From: Chloroflexaceae bacterium UBA1466
GTDB lineage: Bacteria > Chloroflexota > Chloroflexia > Chloroflexales > Chloroflexaceae
Assembly: GCA_002325605.1 (NCBI GenBank)
Contig: DCSM01000175.1
Coordinates: 1 to 20,477 of the forward strand
Reading direction: 5' to 3'
Length of the DNA: 20,477 nucleotides
Below, piece by piece: positions 7,443 to 14,745 of this stretch (positions are counted from its first letter, which is position 1; the number at the start of each line of letters is the position of its first letter). A program made the translations under genes and the position numbers. The notes beneath the pieces were generated by a model, which ran no database searches, was not told the origin of the DNA, and worked only from the letters and a program-made list of their open reading frames with translations.

Positions 7443-8624
7443 ATGCGAACGCTGATCTTTACAGGTAAAGGTGGCGTAGGTAAGACAAGCGTTGCAGCGT
7501 CAACGGCCCTTCGCGCTGCCGATAGAGGCTTGCGAACGCTTGTAATGAGTACTGACCCTGCTCATAGCCTGGCCGATTCACTCGATGTCGAACAACCTTT
7601 GGGCCCTGAGCCAGTCCAGATCACGGCGAATCTCGATGCGCTCGAAGTAAGCATTTATCACGAGATCGAGAGTAATTGGGGAATTGTGCGCGAACACTTC
7701 TCGCAACTGATGGCCGAACAGGGAATCGAAGGCATTTTGGCCGACGAAATGAGCATTTTGCCAGGCATGGAAGAGGCTTTTCCCCTTATTCGGGTTAAAA
7801 AACACAAAGAGGATCAGAAATATGATCTCTTAGTGATAGATTGTGCGCCGACAGGTGAAACGCTCCGCCTCTTGTCGGCCCCAGAATCGTTTAAGTGGGC
7901 CATCAGTATGATGCGGAATGCTGAAAATATGGTTGTCCGGCCCCTTATTCGCCCAATGAGCAAAGTTACGCCTGCGTTGGGCAAAATGGTTGCTTCAGTT
8001 GAGGTCTACGAGGCCGTCGACGATATGTTTAATCAAATGGCCGGCTTAACGCAACTTCTTACCGACCCAAAAGAGACTTCGGTGCGGTTGGTCATGAATC
8101 CTGAGAAAATGGTCATCAAAGAGAGCCAACGCGCTTTAACCTATCTCTCTATGTATGGTTTGACCGTAGATACCGTCATCGTTAATAAAATTTTGCCCGT
8201 AGACCAAGATAGTGGCTATCTTAATCACTGGAAAACCATTCAGCAGCGTTATCTCCAAGAAGTGGAAAATTCCTTTTCGCCCTTACCCATTTACCACATT
8301 CCCTATTACCCCGAAGAAGTTGTTGGTTTAGAGCGTTTGCGCCTGATGGGAGGCGATATTTACGGTGATGAAAATCCAGCAGCAGTGGTTTATCAGGAAG
8401 CGCCCCTGGAGATTAGAAAACACGATAACGAATGTTATAGTGTACGAATTAAGTTGCCTTTTGCCAATGTAGAACAATTAGATTTGTTCCAAAATGGCGA
8501 AGAACTTGTCATTCAAATCGGTGACTTCCGCCGTATTATGACCCTTCCAACAAGCCTTACAGGCTTGGAGGCCGGGCAAGCTGAGATGGAAGACGATTGG
8601 TTGATCGTGCCTTTCACCCGCTAA
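7443..8624 (+). CDS. Get3/ArsA-like ATPase 1 (chlorosome cluster)
   Basis: 393 residues, one ATPase domain. It starts MRTLIFTGKGGVGKTS, with the deviant Walker A at residues 8-15; STDPAHSLADSL is the switch I (A-loop) motif and DCAPTGETLRLL is switch II. The C-terminus (about 320-390) resembles the Hsp20-like domain found at the end of bacterial ArsA-like proteins. I see neither the zinc CxxC of Get3 nor the cysteine set of arsenite pumps, and no arsB is nearby, so arsenite export is unlikely. The helical middle (about 165-215) is methionine-rich, like the hydrophobic groove of Get3 that holds tail-anchored proteins. A role in handling hydrophobic chlorosome proteins is inferred from its neighbours. 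The ATG at 7443 has AAAGG 5-6 bases upstream; earlier in-frame starts would precede that site. Confidence 0.85.
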   Translation: MRTLIFTGKGGVGKTSVAASTALRAADRGLRTLVMSTDPAHSLADSLDVEQPLGPEPVQITANLDALEVSIYHEIESNWGIVREHFSQLMAEQGIEGILADEMSILPGMEEAFPLIRVKKHKEDQKYDLLVIDCAPTGETLRLLSAPESFKWAISMMRNAENMVVRPLIRPMSKVTPALGKMVASVEVYEAVDDMFNQMAGLTQLLTDPKETSVRLVMNPEKMVIKESQRALTYLSMYGLTVDTVIVNKILPVDQDSGYLNHWKTIQQRYLQEVENSFSPLPIYHIPYYPEEVVGLERLRLMGGDIYGDENPAAVVYQEAPLEIRKHDNECYSVRIKLPFANVEQLDLFQNGEELVIQIGDFRRIMTLPTSLTGLEAGQAEMEDDWLIVPFTR

Positions 8625-8639
8625 GAAGGTGTAAGCTGT

Positions 8640-8668
8640 TTGCGCTTTTTGGTGGGTCGTGCTATACT
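8640..8668 (+). promoter_or_regulatory. Sigma-70-type promoter upstream of csmA
   Basis: TTGCGC at 8640-8645 and TATACT at 8663-8668 are 17 bases apart, again with TGC before the -10. Predicted start is about 8675. The transcript would either run about 460 bases to csmA or end at the hairpin at 8730-8776. Confidence 0.6.
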
Positions 8669-8674
8669 AGCGCC

Positions 8675-8780
8675 GTCTACAATCTTAGTCCTTTTGAAGG
8701 TTTTAGCTCTATTTGCTTGACCAAAGTTGAACCCGCCGTAAGTCGTCATGCTTGAATGCGTGCAGTGAGGCGGGTTTTGC
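8675..8780 (+). ncRNA. Possible small RNA or attenuated leader upstream of csmA
   Basis: A transcript from the promoter at 8640-8668 would be about 100 bases long if it ended at the structure at 8730-8776. That structure has an outer 8-bp perfect stem, AACCCGCC (8730-8737) with GGCGGGTT (8769-8776), and an inner stem, CATGC (8747-8751) with GCGTG (8758-8762, one G-U pair). TTTTGC starts at the 3' arm. The large internal loop makes this weaker than a textbook terminator. No RNA family is recognised. Confidence 0.3.
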
Positions 8781-9137
8781 ACAAGAATTTAATACCTTAG
8801 AGCATAATCTACGGCAATTGCTTTTTTGTCCAAGCTGTGGTATCATCAGCTCAGTGTTGTTTTTTCAAAATCTAAGTCTCGATTATAAATTCAAATGCAG
8901 CCAAAGCAACTTTCCTTGTAAGCGAGAATTAAAGAATTGCTCATTCAAGGGTGGCTCTGGCGAAATAGAAAATAAGCTTGTAGCTAATTCGCTTTCCTAA
9001 AGGTGCGGATTAGGCCGAAGCAGGCTTTTTAAGAAATTTAACTTCTTCATAAAGCAGGGCACAAATTGATTTTGTGCAATTCCTCTTTATTGTTCTGTAC
9101 TTCTTAACAATTCTTTCAGCGAAAGGAGGTGAACGCA

Positions 9138-9380
9138 ATGGCAGTCTCACGGGGCTGGTTCTCTGAATCCGCAGCCCAAGTCGCATCGGTAGGCGATGTC
9201 ATGTTCGAAGGACACTGGAGATGGATTAGTAATCTCCTCCAGGCAACGTCTGATGCGGTACTTAACATCAACCGCAACGCCTATCCGGGCATTGGTGGTC
9301 GTGCAGGCAGTGGCGAGGGTCGAGTATTGTCCGAAGGCGGGTTCCGCCACAAGACGGTGCGCTCACGCTTCACACGCTAA
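9138..9380 (+). CDS. csmA: Chlorosome baseplate/envelope protein CsmA precursor
   Basis: 80 residues. CsmA binds bacteriochlorophyll a and forms the paracrystalline baseplate that passes energy from the chlorosome to the membrane. Diagnostic features are RGWFSES near the N-terminus, the amphipathic GDVMFEGHWRWISNLLQAT helix with His26 as the pigment ligand, and the conserved NINRNAYPG. The remaining C-terminus is Gly/Ser-rich, ends in basic KTVRSRFTR, and is expected to be cut off during maturation, as known for Chloroflexus and Chlorobium CsmA. The sequence is of the Chloroflexus type. The ATG at 9138 has a near-perfect AAAGGAGGTGA ribosome binding site (9122-9132), fitting a very abundant protein; the GTG at 9129 lies inside that site and is rejected. 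A large hairpin follows the stop. Confidence 0.96.
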   Translation: MAVSRGWFSESAAQVASVGDVMFEGHWRWISNLLQATSDAVLNINRNAYPGIGGRAGSGEGRVLSEGGFRHKTVRSRFTR

Positions 9381-9397
9381 AATCGTCGCTAGTCAAC

Positions 9398-9468
9398 AGC
9401 CATCAGCCAGACACAGGAGCAGGTCAAGAGATTCTCTGTAGCTTAACTCCTGAGTCAGGTTGATGGCT
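9398..9468 (+). terminator. Large hairpin downstream of csmA (terminator or mRNA stabiliser)
   Basis: Two 22-base arms (9398-9419 and 9447-9468) match at 19 of 22 positions, one of the mismatches being a G-U pair. They start with AGCCATCA/TGATGGCT and end at the loop with CAGGAG/CTCCTG. The loop is 27 bases. Only a weak T-containing stretch (TTATGCTTTAA) follows, so partial read-through to the next gene and protection of the csmA message from 3' decay are plausible. Confidence 0.6.
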
Positions 9469-9485
9469 AGTTATGCTTTAATGCC

Positions 9486-10496
9486 ATGTTAGATCTTTTC
9501 TACCTCAGCCATACGGCGGTTCCAAGCCATCTAGCCGAACTTGAGAGCCTAGGGTTAATTGAACCCCAGGAGCAAGTTCTGATGGCCCTCGATGGCATTG
9601 TCCTTGATCAGACCGGGCGCAGAGTCAGTGGCCCCACACTCCATGACTATTGTCTTCTAACGAGTTCGCGGGTTTTGTTGTGGGCCAGGGATTATGGCCG
9701 CCACCTCTGTTACGCTTTTCCACTAACAGAGTTGTGTTTGGTAGAAGGAATTGGGCTTGACCCAATTCACGCGAGTCTGCGGTTGGCTTTTGCTGCTCCA
9801 GGAGAAGAAAAACAACACTTTACGTTTACCTTACTTCCGCTTGTTGATCTCCCCGCAGCGGTTTCTTTGTTGCGCCTGGCGGCAAATGCGGCACAGGAAT
9901 TAGTGACTCAACAGGTAAGTGGCGAAGAAGCAAGTCAAGAAATTATCGCTCTCTTAGCAGATCATGTCTTTGGCCCAATTGCCAATGAAGAGCAAGCTTC
10001 TCCTTATCGTTGGTCCGGCCAAGAGGCCAATACAGCCCAGCAAGTTATTCCTCCAATTTTTCAGCATAGCCCAAATGATTTGCCGCCAGAACAGATTTAT
10101 AAAGCGGGACGGTTGGGGCGCGTGGCTTGGGATGTCTTGAATCGCACAATTCGGGAGACCGAATCGCCCTTTAATCTAAAGGCCAGTGACCTCCGTGAAG
10201 TAACCAATACTTTACGCGCCCTGAATGATCTTCTAACGACTTTGGGCAGTAATTCAACCGCCCGTGAAATTGCTTTAGCCTACCTGGGCCGCCGTTCCAG
10301 CGGTGAAGGCGGTGATTTACGGGGGGGCGGGGGCGCAGGTTCCAGCGAAGAACGCCAAGCTAAAACAACCAATCCTTCTCCCAAAGCAGAGTTTCATGAA
10401 ATACCTCTGCGGCACCGCGAAACTCCTCGTTCGGTTCCCCGTTCACCCACTAAAGCAAAGGTTTCTTCTCTACAGCACCGCGAAAATGATGAATAG
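9486..10496 (+). CDS. PH-like domain protein 1 with disordered tail (chlorosome cluster)
   Basis: 336 residues, no assigned function. Residues about 23-103 look like a bacterial PH-type domain: GLIEPQEQVLMALDGIVLD, then the typical LLTSSRVLLWAR strand (compare LTNQRL in such domains), then DPIHASLRLAF. This region aligns without gaps with the next gene (20 identical of 46 residues), so the two are paralogs. Residues about 210-260 are helical and charged. From about 270 on the protein is Gly/Ser/Arg/Pro-rich and probably disordered, with two RHRE/QHRE-like motifs near the end. A G7-C-G5 run at 10321-10333 encodes part of the Gly stretch. The ATG at 9486 has no clear ribosome binding site. Context suggests a role in chlorosome assembly or attachment, which is inference. 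Confidence 0.75.
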   Translation: MLDLFYLSHTAVPSHLAELESLGLIEPQEQVLMALDGIVLDQTGRRVSGPTLHDYCLLTSSRVLLWARDYGRHLCYAFPLTELCLVEGIGLDPIHASLRLAFAAPGEEKQHFTFTLLPLVDLPAAVSLLRLAANAAQELVTQQVSGEEASQEIIALLADHVFGPIANEEQASPYRWSGQEANTAQQVIPPIFQHSPNDLPPEQIYKAGRLGRVAWDVLNRTIRETESPFNLKASDLREVTNTLRALNDLLTTLGSNSTAREIALAYLGRRSSGEGGDLRGGGGAGSSEERQAKTTNPSPKAEFHEIPLRHRETPRSVPRSPTKAKVSSLQHRENDE

Positions 10497-10518
10497 TTCG
10501 AGATAAAGGGGGCAAACC

Positions 10519-12279
10519 ATGATTTCTAAACCAAAGACTAATAAAGAAAAGGCCCTGCTTTTGAAACCCCACCCTTACATTGGCTTAAACATTGAGACTT
10601 CGAGTGTAGCAGAAGTTTCCTATCGTGGTTTGTTAGAAGAAAACGAAGTCATGCTGGCAATGTTTGATGGCACCTTGCTTGATGAACGGGGCCAGAGAGT
10701 TGGCGGGTTGGCAATGAGCGACTTTGTCATCCTTACTAACCAGCGCTTAGTTACCTGGGCCCGAGGCCTTTGGGTTGATACCATTGATGGTTTTAGCTGG
10801 CAAAATGTTGAGGTCGCGGAAGCCAACAATTGGGATCCAATTCATGGCTTTGTCCGCTTTTCGCTCCAGATTCCAGGCAGTTCGGCCCAGCGCAAACGCC
10901 GCATTAACGTGCGCGGTTCGGCTGAAGTCTTAGTTAAAGAACCTTCATTTCAGGTGGTAATCAACACATTAGACTACATGCCAGCTGAAGAAGCTCCTCT
11001 TTTGGCTGAGATGATGGGCTGGATGCATGAACAAGCGAAAAATGAAGCGAGTGTTGAAGAGTTAATTAGAGCTTTTGCAAACCGCTTTCCCCGAAATGAA
11101 ACATTTGAAGCGCGGCCCATGCTCCATTCTGAGGTAAAAGCAGCCCCCCAAAAACGCCATTGGTGGGCTTTTTGGGAAACGGACGCTCAAAACCAAAAAA
11201 CAGAATCTGTTGGTCAAGCTAGGAATATTGTTGCAGCTTATGAAAAGCAGCGGAAGGGCATCGAGTCACCTTTTGAACAACAAAGGCCGACTCGCTCAAC
11301 TCCCCTTTTGCCTCCCCTTCAATCCCCTGGAGGCGTTCTCCAGCCACTTGCTACAATTTCGAGTCCCCTCGGCGACCAATTCGGAATCTATGGTTTTAGT
11401 CGAGGTTTAAGATTGTTGCTTGAAGTTCCCCGGCGCGTTGGGGGTTCAATCTACCGGGCCGGCGAAGTTATGAGTGGTACAACCGAATTGATCGGGAATA
11501 TGCAAGACCCCAAAGTACGCCGGAATGCCCTTACGGGCATGAGTATGGCACTAGATACCCAAGTTCAACGTTCAACGGGGCCGCTTGCACCCTTGATGGC
11601 TCCTCTTACCCCGCTTATGCGGGCCTTTATCCAGTTTGGCCAACACACTTTGCCCCCCCTTGATGAGGAAGCCAGCACCGCAGCTTCTAATAATTCTCGC
11701 CGCATTCAGGTTCGGACAACAGCTGGTTTGCAACGCGGGGGAATAATAAAGCAAGTTGATCCAACCCTGCCGAATGCTCAAGCCCCCCAAAATGCCAAAA
11801 CTTCTGGGGCGAGCCGCCGCATCCGCCTCCAACCAACTTCTCCCCAAGCTGCTAACCCAAACCGCAGCCAGCCAAAAGTTGTTCTCCCTACAATTCAAGC
11901 GCAGCAGCCAATGCACACAGTTCTCCCCAGCCGCCGAACAGAAACACCACCATCACCTTCCTCCCAGATGTTTCAATCATCAGCTACGAGTCTCCCCACG
12001 GCTTCTCCTCCGTCTAACGCCGAGACTAAACCGTCTAAAGGGCCCATCATTCGGGCCAGAGCAAACATTCGGCGTTCTACGGCGGGCCAAGCGGACACAC
12101 CAGACATACCAGAAGTAGAGGAAAAACCTGAGAATTTGTTAAAACCTGCTCTGCCAGAAAAGTTGCTGGAAGAAAATCAGCCTAAGTGCGAGGTTTTGGT
12201 AGGAACTTCTCCTGCTGAGAGTCAACCAGCCCGCGTCCCAGTTCGCCGCATTTCGATCAACCAGTTAAACGAGAAGTAG
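10519..12279 (+). CDS. PH-like domain protein 2 with long disordered tail (chlorosome cluster)
   Basis: 586 residues. Residues about 37-115 repeat the PH-like domain of the preceding gene: GLLEENEVMLAMFDGTLLD, DFVILTNQRLVTWARG, NWDPIHGFVRFSL. A Trp-rich RHWWAFWETD sits near residue 217 and could be a membrane-interface segment. Residues about 290-380 contain amphipathic and Met/Leu/Pro-rich stretches (GLRLLLEVPRRVGGSIYRAG; GPLAPLMAPLTPLMRAF). The last 200 residues are Pro/Ser/Gln-rich and disordered, but carry spaced basic motifs: SRRI at 393 and 432, IRR at 517, VRRI at 575. The ATG at 10519 follows AAAGGGGG at good spacing, 22 bases after the previous stop, so the pair is an operon. No function is recognised; the layout suggests a scaffold binding several partners or the membrane. 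Confidence 0.75.
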   Translation: MISKPKTNKEKALLLKPHPYIGLNIETSSVAEVSYRGLLEENEVMLAMFDGTLLDERGQRVGGLAMSDFVILTNQRLVTWARGLWVDTIDGFSWQNVEVAEANNWDPIHGFVRFSLQIPGSSAQRKRRINVRGSAEVLVKEPSFQVVINTLDYMPAEEAPLLAEMMGWMHEQAKNEASVEELIRAFANRFPRNETFEARPMLHSEVKAAPQKRHWWAFWETDAQNQKTESVGQARNIVAAYEKQRKGIESPFEQQRPTRSTPLLPPLQSPGGVLQPLATISSPLGDQFGIYGFSRGLRLLLEVPRRVGGSIYRAGEVMSGTTELIGNMQDPKVRRNALTGMSMALDTQVQRSTGPLAPLMAPLTPLMRAFIQFGQHTLPPLDEEASTAASNNSRRIQVRTTAGLQRGGIIKQVDPTLPNAQAPQNAKTSGASRRIRLQPTSPQAANPNRSQPKVVLPTIQAQQPMHTVLPSRRTETPPSPSSQMFQSSATSLPTASPPSNAETKPSKGPIIRARANIRRSTAGQADTPDIPEVEEKPENLLKPALPEKLLEENQPKCEVLVGTSPAESQPARVPVRRISINQLNEK

Positions 12280-12412
12280 CTATTATCTTGAATAGCAAAC
12301 TCAAGGAAGATTAGTATAAATCTTAGCTTCCAAAGTGTTTGCAGCTGTCTTTGGTTAGAAGATTCTATGAAGTCTTAGGGCATTTGAGAACTAAAAACCC
12401 ATCTAAAAACCC
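12280..12412 (+). promoter_or_regulatory. Short gap before ATPase 2 with an inverted repeat
   Basis: AAGATT (12307-12312) and AATCTT (12319-12324) form a 6-bp inverted repeat around AGTATA, a possible operator or -10 region. A TAAAAACCCAT motif occurs twice just before the start codon (12393-12414), with no clear Shine-Dalgarno sequence. Confidence 0.25.
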
Positions 12413-13648
12413 ATGACACGAGTTATTATCTATTCAGGTAAGGGAGGTACAGGCAAAACGACGGTCTCAGCGGCTACGGCAACCCTTTTAGCCCACAAAG
12501 GTCGACGCACGCTTGTGGTCTCTAGCGACCCCGCCCACTCGTTGGCCGATGTGCTTGGAAAGTCGCTCTCGCGGGAACAACCTACAACTTTGACCCCCAC
12601 CTTGTCGGGCTTGGAAATTGACACCGTCTATGAGTGGCGGCGCAATTTGGGGGGGTTTCAGCAGTTTATTTCGAGTACTTATAGTAGTCGGGGCGTTGAC
12701 CGTTCGACAGCCGCCGAACTGGCTAATCAGCCAGGTTTGGATGAAATCCTTGCTCTCCAGCGCATTATGACCGAAGCTGAAAGTGGGCGGTGGGATGCTA
12801 TCGTGTTGGACACTGCGCCGACAGGCAACACTTTACGGCTCTTGGCTTATCCTGAAATGATCATCGGGGGCGATACAGGGCGCAAGCTTTTTGATGTTTA
12901 TCGGGGATTTGCTAATGTCGCTCGACCTTTTCGGCGCGATATGCCCAAGGATAAGTTTTTTGAGGAAATTGGGGTTTTGCTGGAGCAGATGCAAAAACTT
13001 TCCAATTTTCTCCTGAGTACCGATGTCTCTATTCGCTTGGTTCTCAACCCCGAAAAGTTGCCTTTGCTTGAAACTCGCCGCGCCTATACCTTCTTGAGTC
13101 TCTATGGTTTACTGCTTGACGCAGTAATGATTAACAAAATTCTGCCCCAGCGCCTTGAATTAGGGGCTTTTTTTGATTATTGGGTTGATCTGCAAAAAGG
13201 CTATATTGCGGAGATCGAAACTAGTTTTACCCCAACTCCTCTCTTTAAGACCTTTTTGCAAGATAGTGAACCTATTGGGTTAGCCCGTTTGTTAGAAGTC
13301 GGCCAGAAAACTTTTGGGGAGAAAGACCCTGGCAGCCTTCTCTACACCGAACGACCTATTTGGCTTGACCAATGGAATGAGGAAGGTACGCCTGGGCTAT
13401 ATGAACTCTGCGTCCGTTTACCTTTCCTAGAAGCCGAGATGATTGAATTTGAGCGCACAACCACCGATCTTACGATTTGTGTCGAGAAATGGCATCGTTC
13501 CTTAGCTTTGCCCCGCATCCTTTACAATTGTACTTTAGGGGAATATCGCTATGAGGATGGCATTTTGCGCTTAGAGTTTCGGGAAGAAGAAGAATCAACC
13601 AACGCTAAAAGACAAATCGATGAAGATCTTTTTGTTAAACTAGCCTAG
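12413..13648 (+). CDS. Get3/ArsA-like ATPase 2 (chlorosome cluster)
   Basis: 411 residues, a paralog of the ATPase at 7443 with the same layout. Deviant Walker A GKGGTGKTT is at about residues 9-17, switch I is SSDPAHSLADVL and switch II is DTAPTGNTLRLL. A helical region follows (YRGFANVARPFRRDMPKDKF; ISSTYSSRGVDRSTAAEL earlier), and a C-terminal Hsp20-like part (about 325-390) begins GLYELCVRLPFLEAEMIEFE. NPEKLPLLETRRAYTFLSLYGL is shared in form with ATPase 1 (NPEKMVIKESQRALTYLSMYGL). Its middle is less methionine-rich than ATPase 1, so the two may bind different clients or form a heterodimer (inference). No metal-binding CxxC is seen. The ATG at 12413 lacks a clear ribosome binding site but the MTRVIIYSGKGG start fits the family. 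Confidence 0.85.
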   Translation: MTRVIIYSGKGGTGKTTVSAATATLLAHKGRRTLVVSSDPAHSLADVLGKSLSREQPTTLTPTLSGLEIDTVYEWRRNLGGFQQFISSTYSSRGVDRSTAAELANQPGLDEILALQRIMTEAESGRWDAIVLDTAPTGNTLRLLAYPEMIIGGDTGRKLFDVYRGFANVARPFRRDMPKDKFFEEIGVLLEQMQKLSNFLLSTDVSIRLVLNPEKLPLLETRRAYTFLSLYGLLLDAVMINKILPQRLELGAFFDYWVDLQKGYIAEIETSFTPTPLFKTFLQDSEPIGLARLLEVGQKTFGEKDPGSLLYTERPIWLDQWNEEGTPGLYELCVRLPFLEAEMIEFERTTTDLTICVEKWHRSLALPRILYNCTLGEYRYEDGILRLEFREEEESTNAKRQIDEDLFVKLA

Positions 13649-13670
13649 AGGATTTTATCCTTTCTCGCTA

Positions 13671-13692
13671 TTATGTGTCTTTAGGTACATAA
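13671..13692. repeat. Inverted repeat upstream of the alpha/beta hydrolase gene
   Basis: TTATGT (13671-13676) and ACATAA (13687-13692) are perfect complements around 10 bases, about 30 bases before the ATG at 13722, in an A/T-rich stretch. It could be an operator. A small AGGAT-TTT-ATCCT hairpin at 13649-13661 followed by TTCT just upstream could be a weak terminator of the ATPase gene. Confidence 0.3.
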
Positions 13693-13721
13693 AATCAGGC
13701 AAATTATATTATTTCTTTAAT

Positions 13722-14690
13722 ATGGTAGAACCAACTGCAAAATATAAGGCTTATCGAGCCGAAATAGAAGCTCTTTTAGCCCGCGATCTGGGCCGAAACG
13801 CAAGAAAAGATCATGAGTTTGAGCTTAGTTTGTTGCAGCGGTCCCAGTTTATTGAACTTAATGGCATCGTTCATCATTATCAAGATGTTGGCCCACAGGA
13901 TGGTGAGCCTTTAGTTCTGGTTCATGGCTGGAACTGCTCCGCTTTTTGGTGGCATCACATTGTTGATCCTCTTGCGGCAGCGGGCTATCGTGTGATTCTC
14001 TACGACCTAAAAGGCCATGGTTTTTCAGACAATGATCCCCAACAGAATTATACGGTAGAAGGCTTTAGTCTGGATTTACTAGCTTTAGGAAACGCGCTCG
14101 GTCTCAAAAAACAGCATCTTGCAGCTTTTTCGCTTGGGGCTTTCATTATTCTCCACTATGCAGCCACTTTTCCTGAGCATGTTCAAAGCCTAGCCTTCTT
14201 TAATTTCAGCTTATTAGCCTATAACAAAACTGCTTCAGCAATTGCGCCCAGCATTTTGAGCTTTATTTTCAATTCGCTTCTCCGCCCAATTGCTCGCCGA
14301 GGCTGGTGGTTTGTCCCTTTTATCTATGCCCGCTTAGTGATGGCCAAAAATACGCCCCCAGTCAACGATATGAAGCTGGGTACGCTTGGGGTACGGCTTT
14401 GTGATGCCGATGCGGTGGGCGTTTCGGTGAAGGAACTGGCTCGCCAAGAGATTTTGGAAGCCGTGCCACATCAAATGGCCGCCTTAAAGCAGCCTGTTCT
14501 GCTAGTTGCGGGGGATAGCGACCCGATTATGCACCCAAAAGGGGGGCAACAATTAGCAGCTTTAGCTGAAAAAAGTGTCTTTTTTAAGGTCCCGCGCTGT
14601 GGGCATCTCATTTTATTTGAACTTCCAGCATTGGTAGTGCAAATTCTGCGCTTGCATCTTGGGGCTTCAAAGTACGAAAAAACTTCTTGA
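13722..14690 (+). CDS. Alpha/beta-fold hydrolase (chlorosome cluster)
   Basis: 322 residues with the complete alpha/beta hydrolase signature. Oxyanion segment VLVHGWNCSAFWW is near residue 66, DLKGHGFSDND near 95-104, and the nucleophile elbow AAFSLGAF has Ser137 (Ala in place of the usual first Gly). The acid lies in VAGDSDPIM and the catalytic His in RCGHLILFELP near the C-terminus. The cap region has hydrophobic stretches (ILSFIFNSLLRPIARRGWWFVPFIY) that may bind a lipid or pigment tail. The substrate cannot be told; esters of chlorins, quinones or waxes are all conceivable given the neighbours. It resembles the broad family that includes BchO-type proteins, but I would not assign that. 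The ATG at 13722 has no good ribosome binding site. Confidence 0.8.
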   Translation: MVEPTAKYKAYRAEIEALLARDLGRNARKDHEFELSLLQRSQFIELNGIVHHYQDVGPQDGEPLVLVHGWNCSAFWWHHIVDPLAAAGYRVILYDLKGHGFSDNDPQQNYTVEGFSLDLLALGNALGLKKQHLAAFSLGAFIILHYAATFPEHVQSLAFFNFSLLAYNKTASAIAPSILSFIFNSLLRPIARRGWWFVPFIYARLVMAKNTPPVNDMKLGTLGVRLCDADAVGVSVKELARQEILEAVPHQMAALKQPVLLVAGDSDPIMHPKGGQQLAALAEKSVFFKVPRCGHLILFELPALVVQILRLHLGASKYEKTS

Positions 14691-14745
14691 ATGTGAAAGA
14701 TTGCCACAAAAGGCTTTCTGCGCTTATTGCTAAACAAACAAGTCT

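Larger units (their letters stand above)
8625..9137 (+). other. Long intergenic region / leader upstream of csmA
   Basis: 513 bases without a convincing gene. It contains a good promoter at 8640-8668, a branched inverted repeat at 8730-8776 followed by TTTT, a weaker promoter candidate (TTGCTT 8818-8823, 17 bases, TATCAT 8841-8846) whose -10 lies inside an AGCTG/CAGCT inverted repeat (8833-8851), a GCACAAA/TTTGTGC hairpin at 9059-9077, and a possible csmA-proximal promoter (TTGTGC 9072-9077, 18 bases, TGTACT 9096-9101). The region ends in the strong csmA ribosome binding site. The number of elements suggests csmA expression is controlled on several levels. Confidence 0.5.

Noticed and set aside
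8752..9000. Possible 82-residue protein starting at a TTG, with a CPSCG motif
   Set aside because: It has no ribosome binding site, its start lies in the loop of the hairpin at 8730-8776, its composition is unlike the neighbouring proteins, and CPSCG alone is not enough.
8625..9137. Cobalamin or other known riboswitch upstream of csmA
   Set aside because: No conserved box of a riboswitch class I know could be found; only generic hairpins are visible.
7443..13648. Arsenite resistance (arsA) assignment for the two ATPases
   Set aside because: There is no arsB, arsR or arsC nearby, no metal-binding cysteine set, and the neighbours are chlorosome genes.
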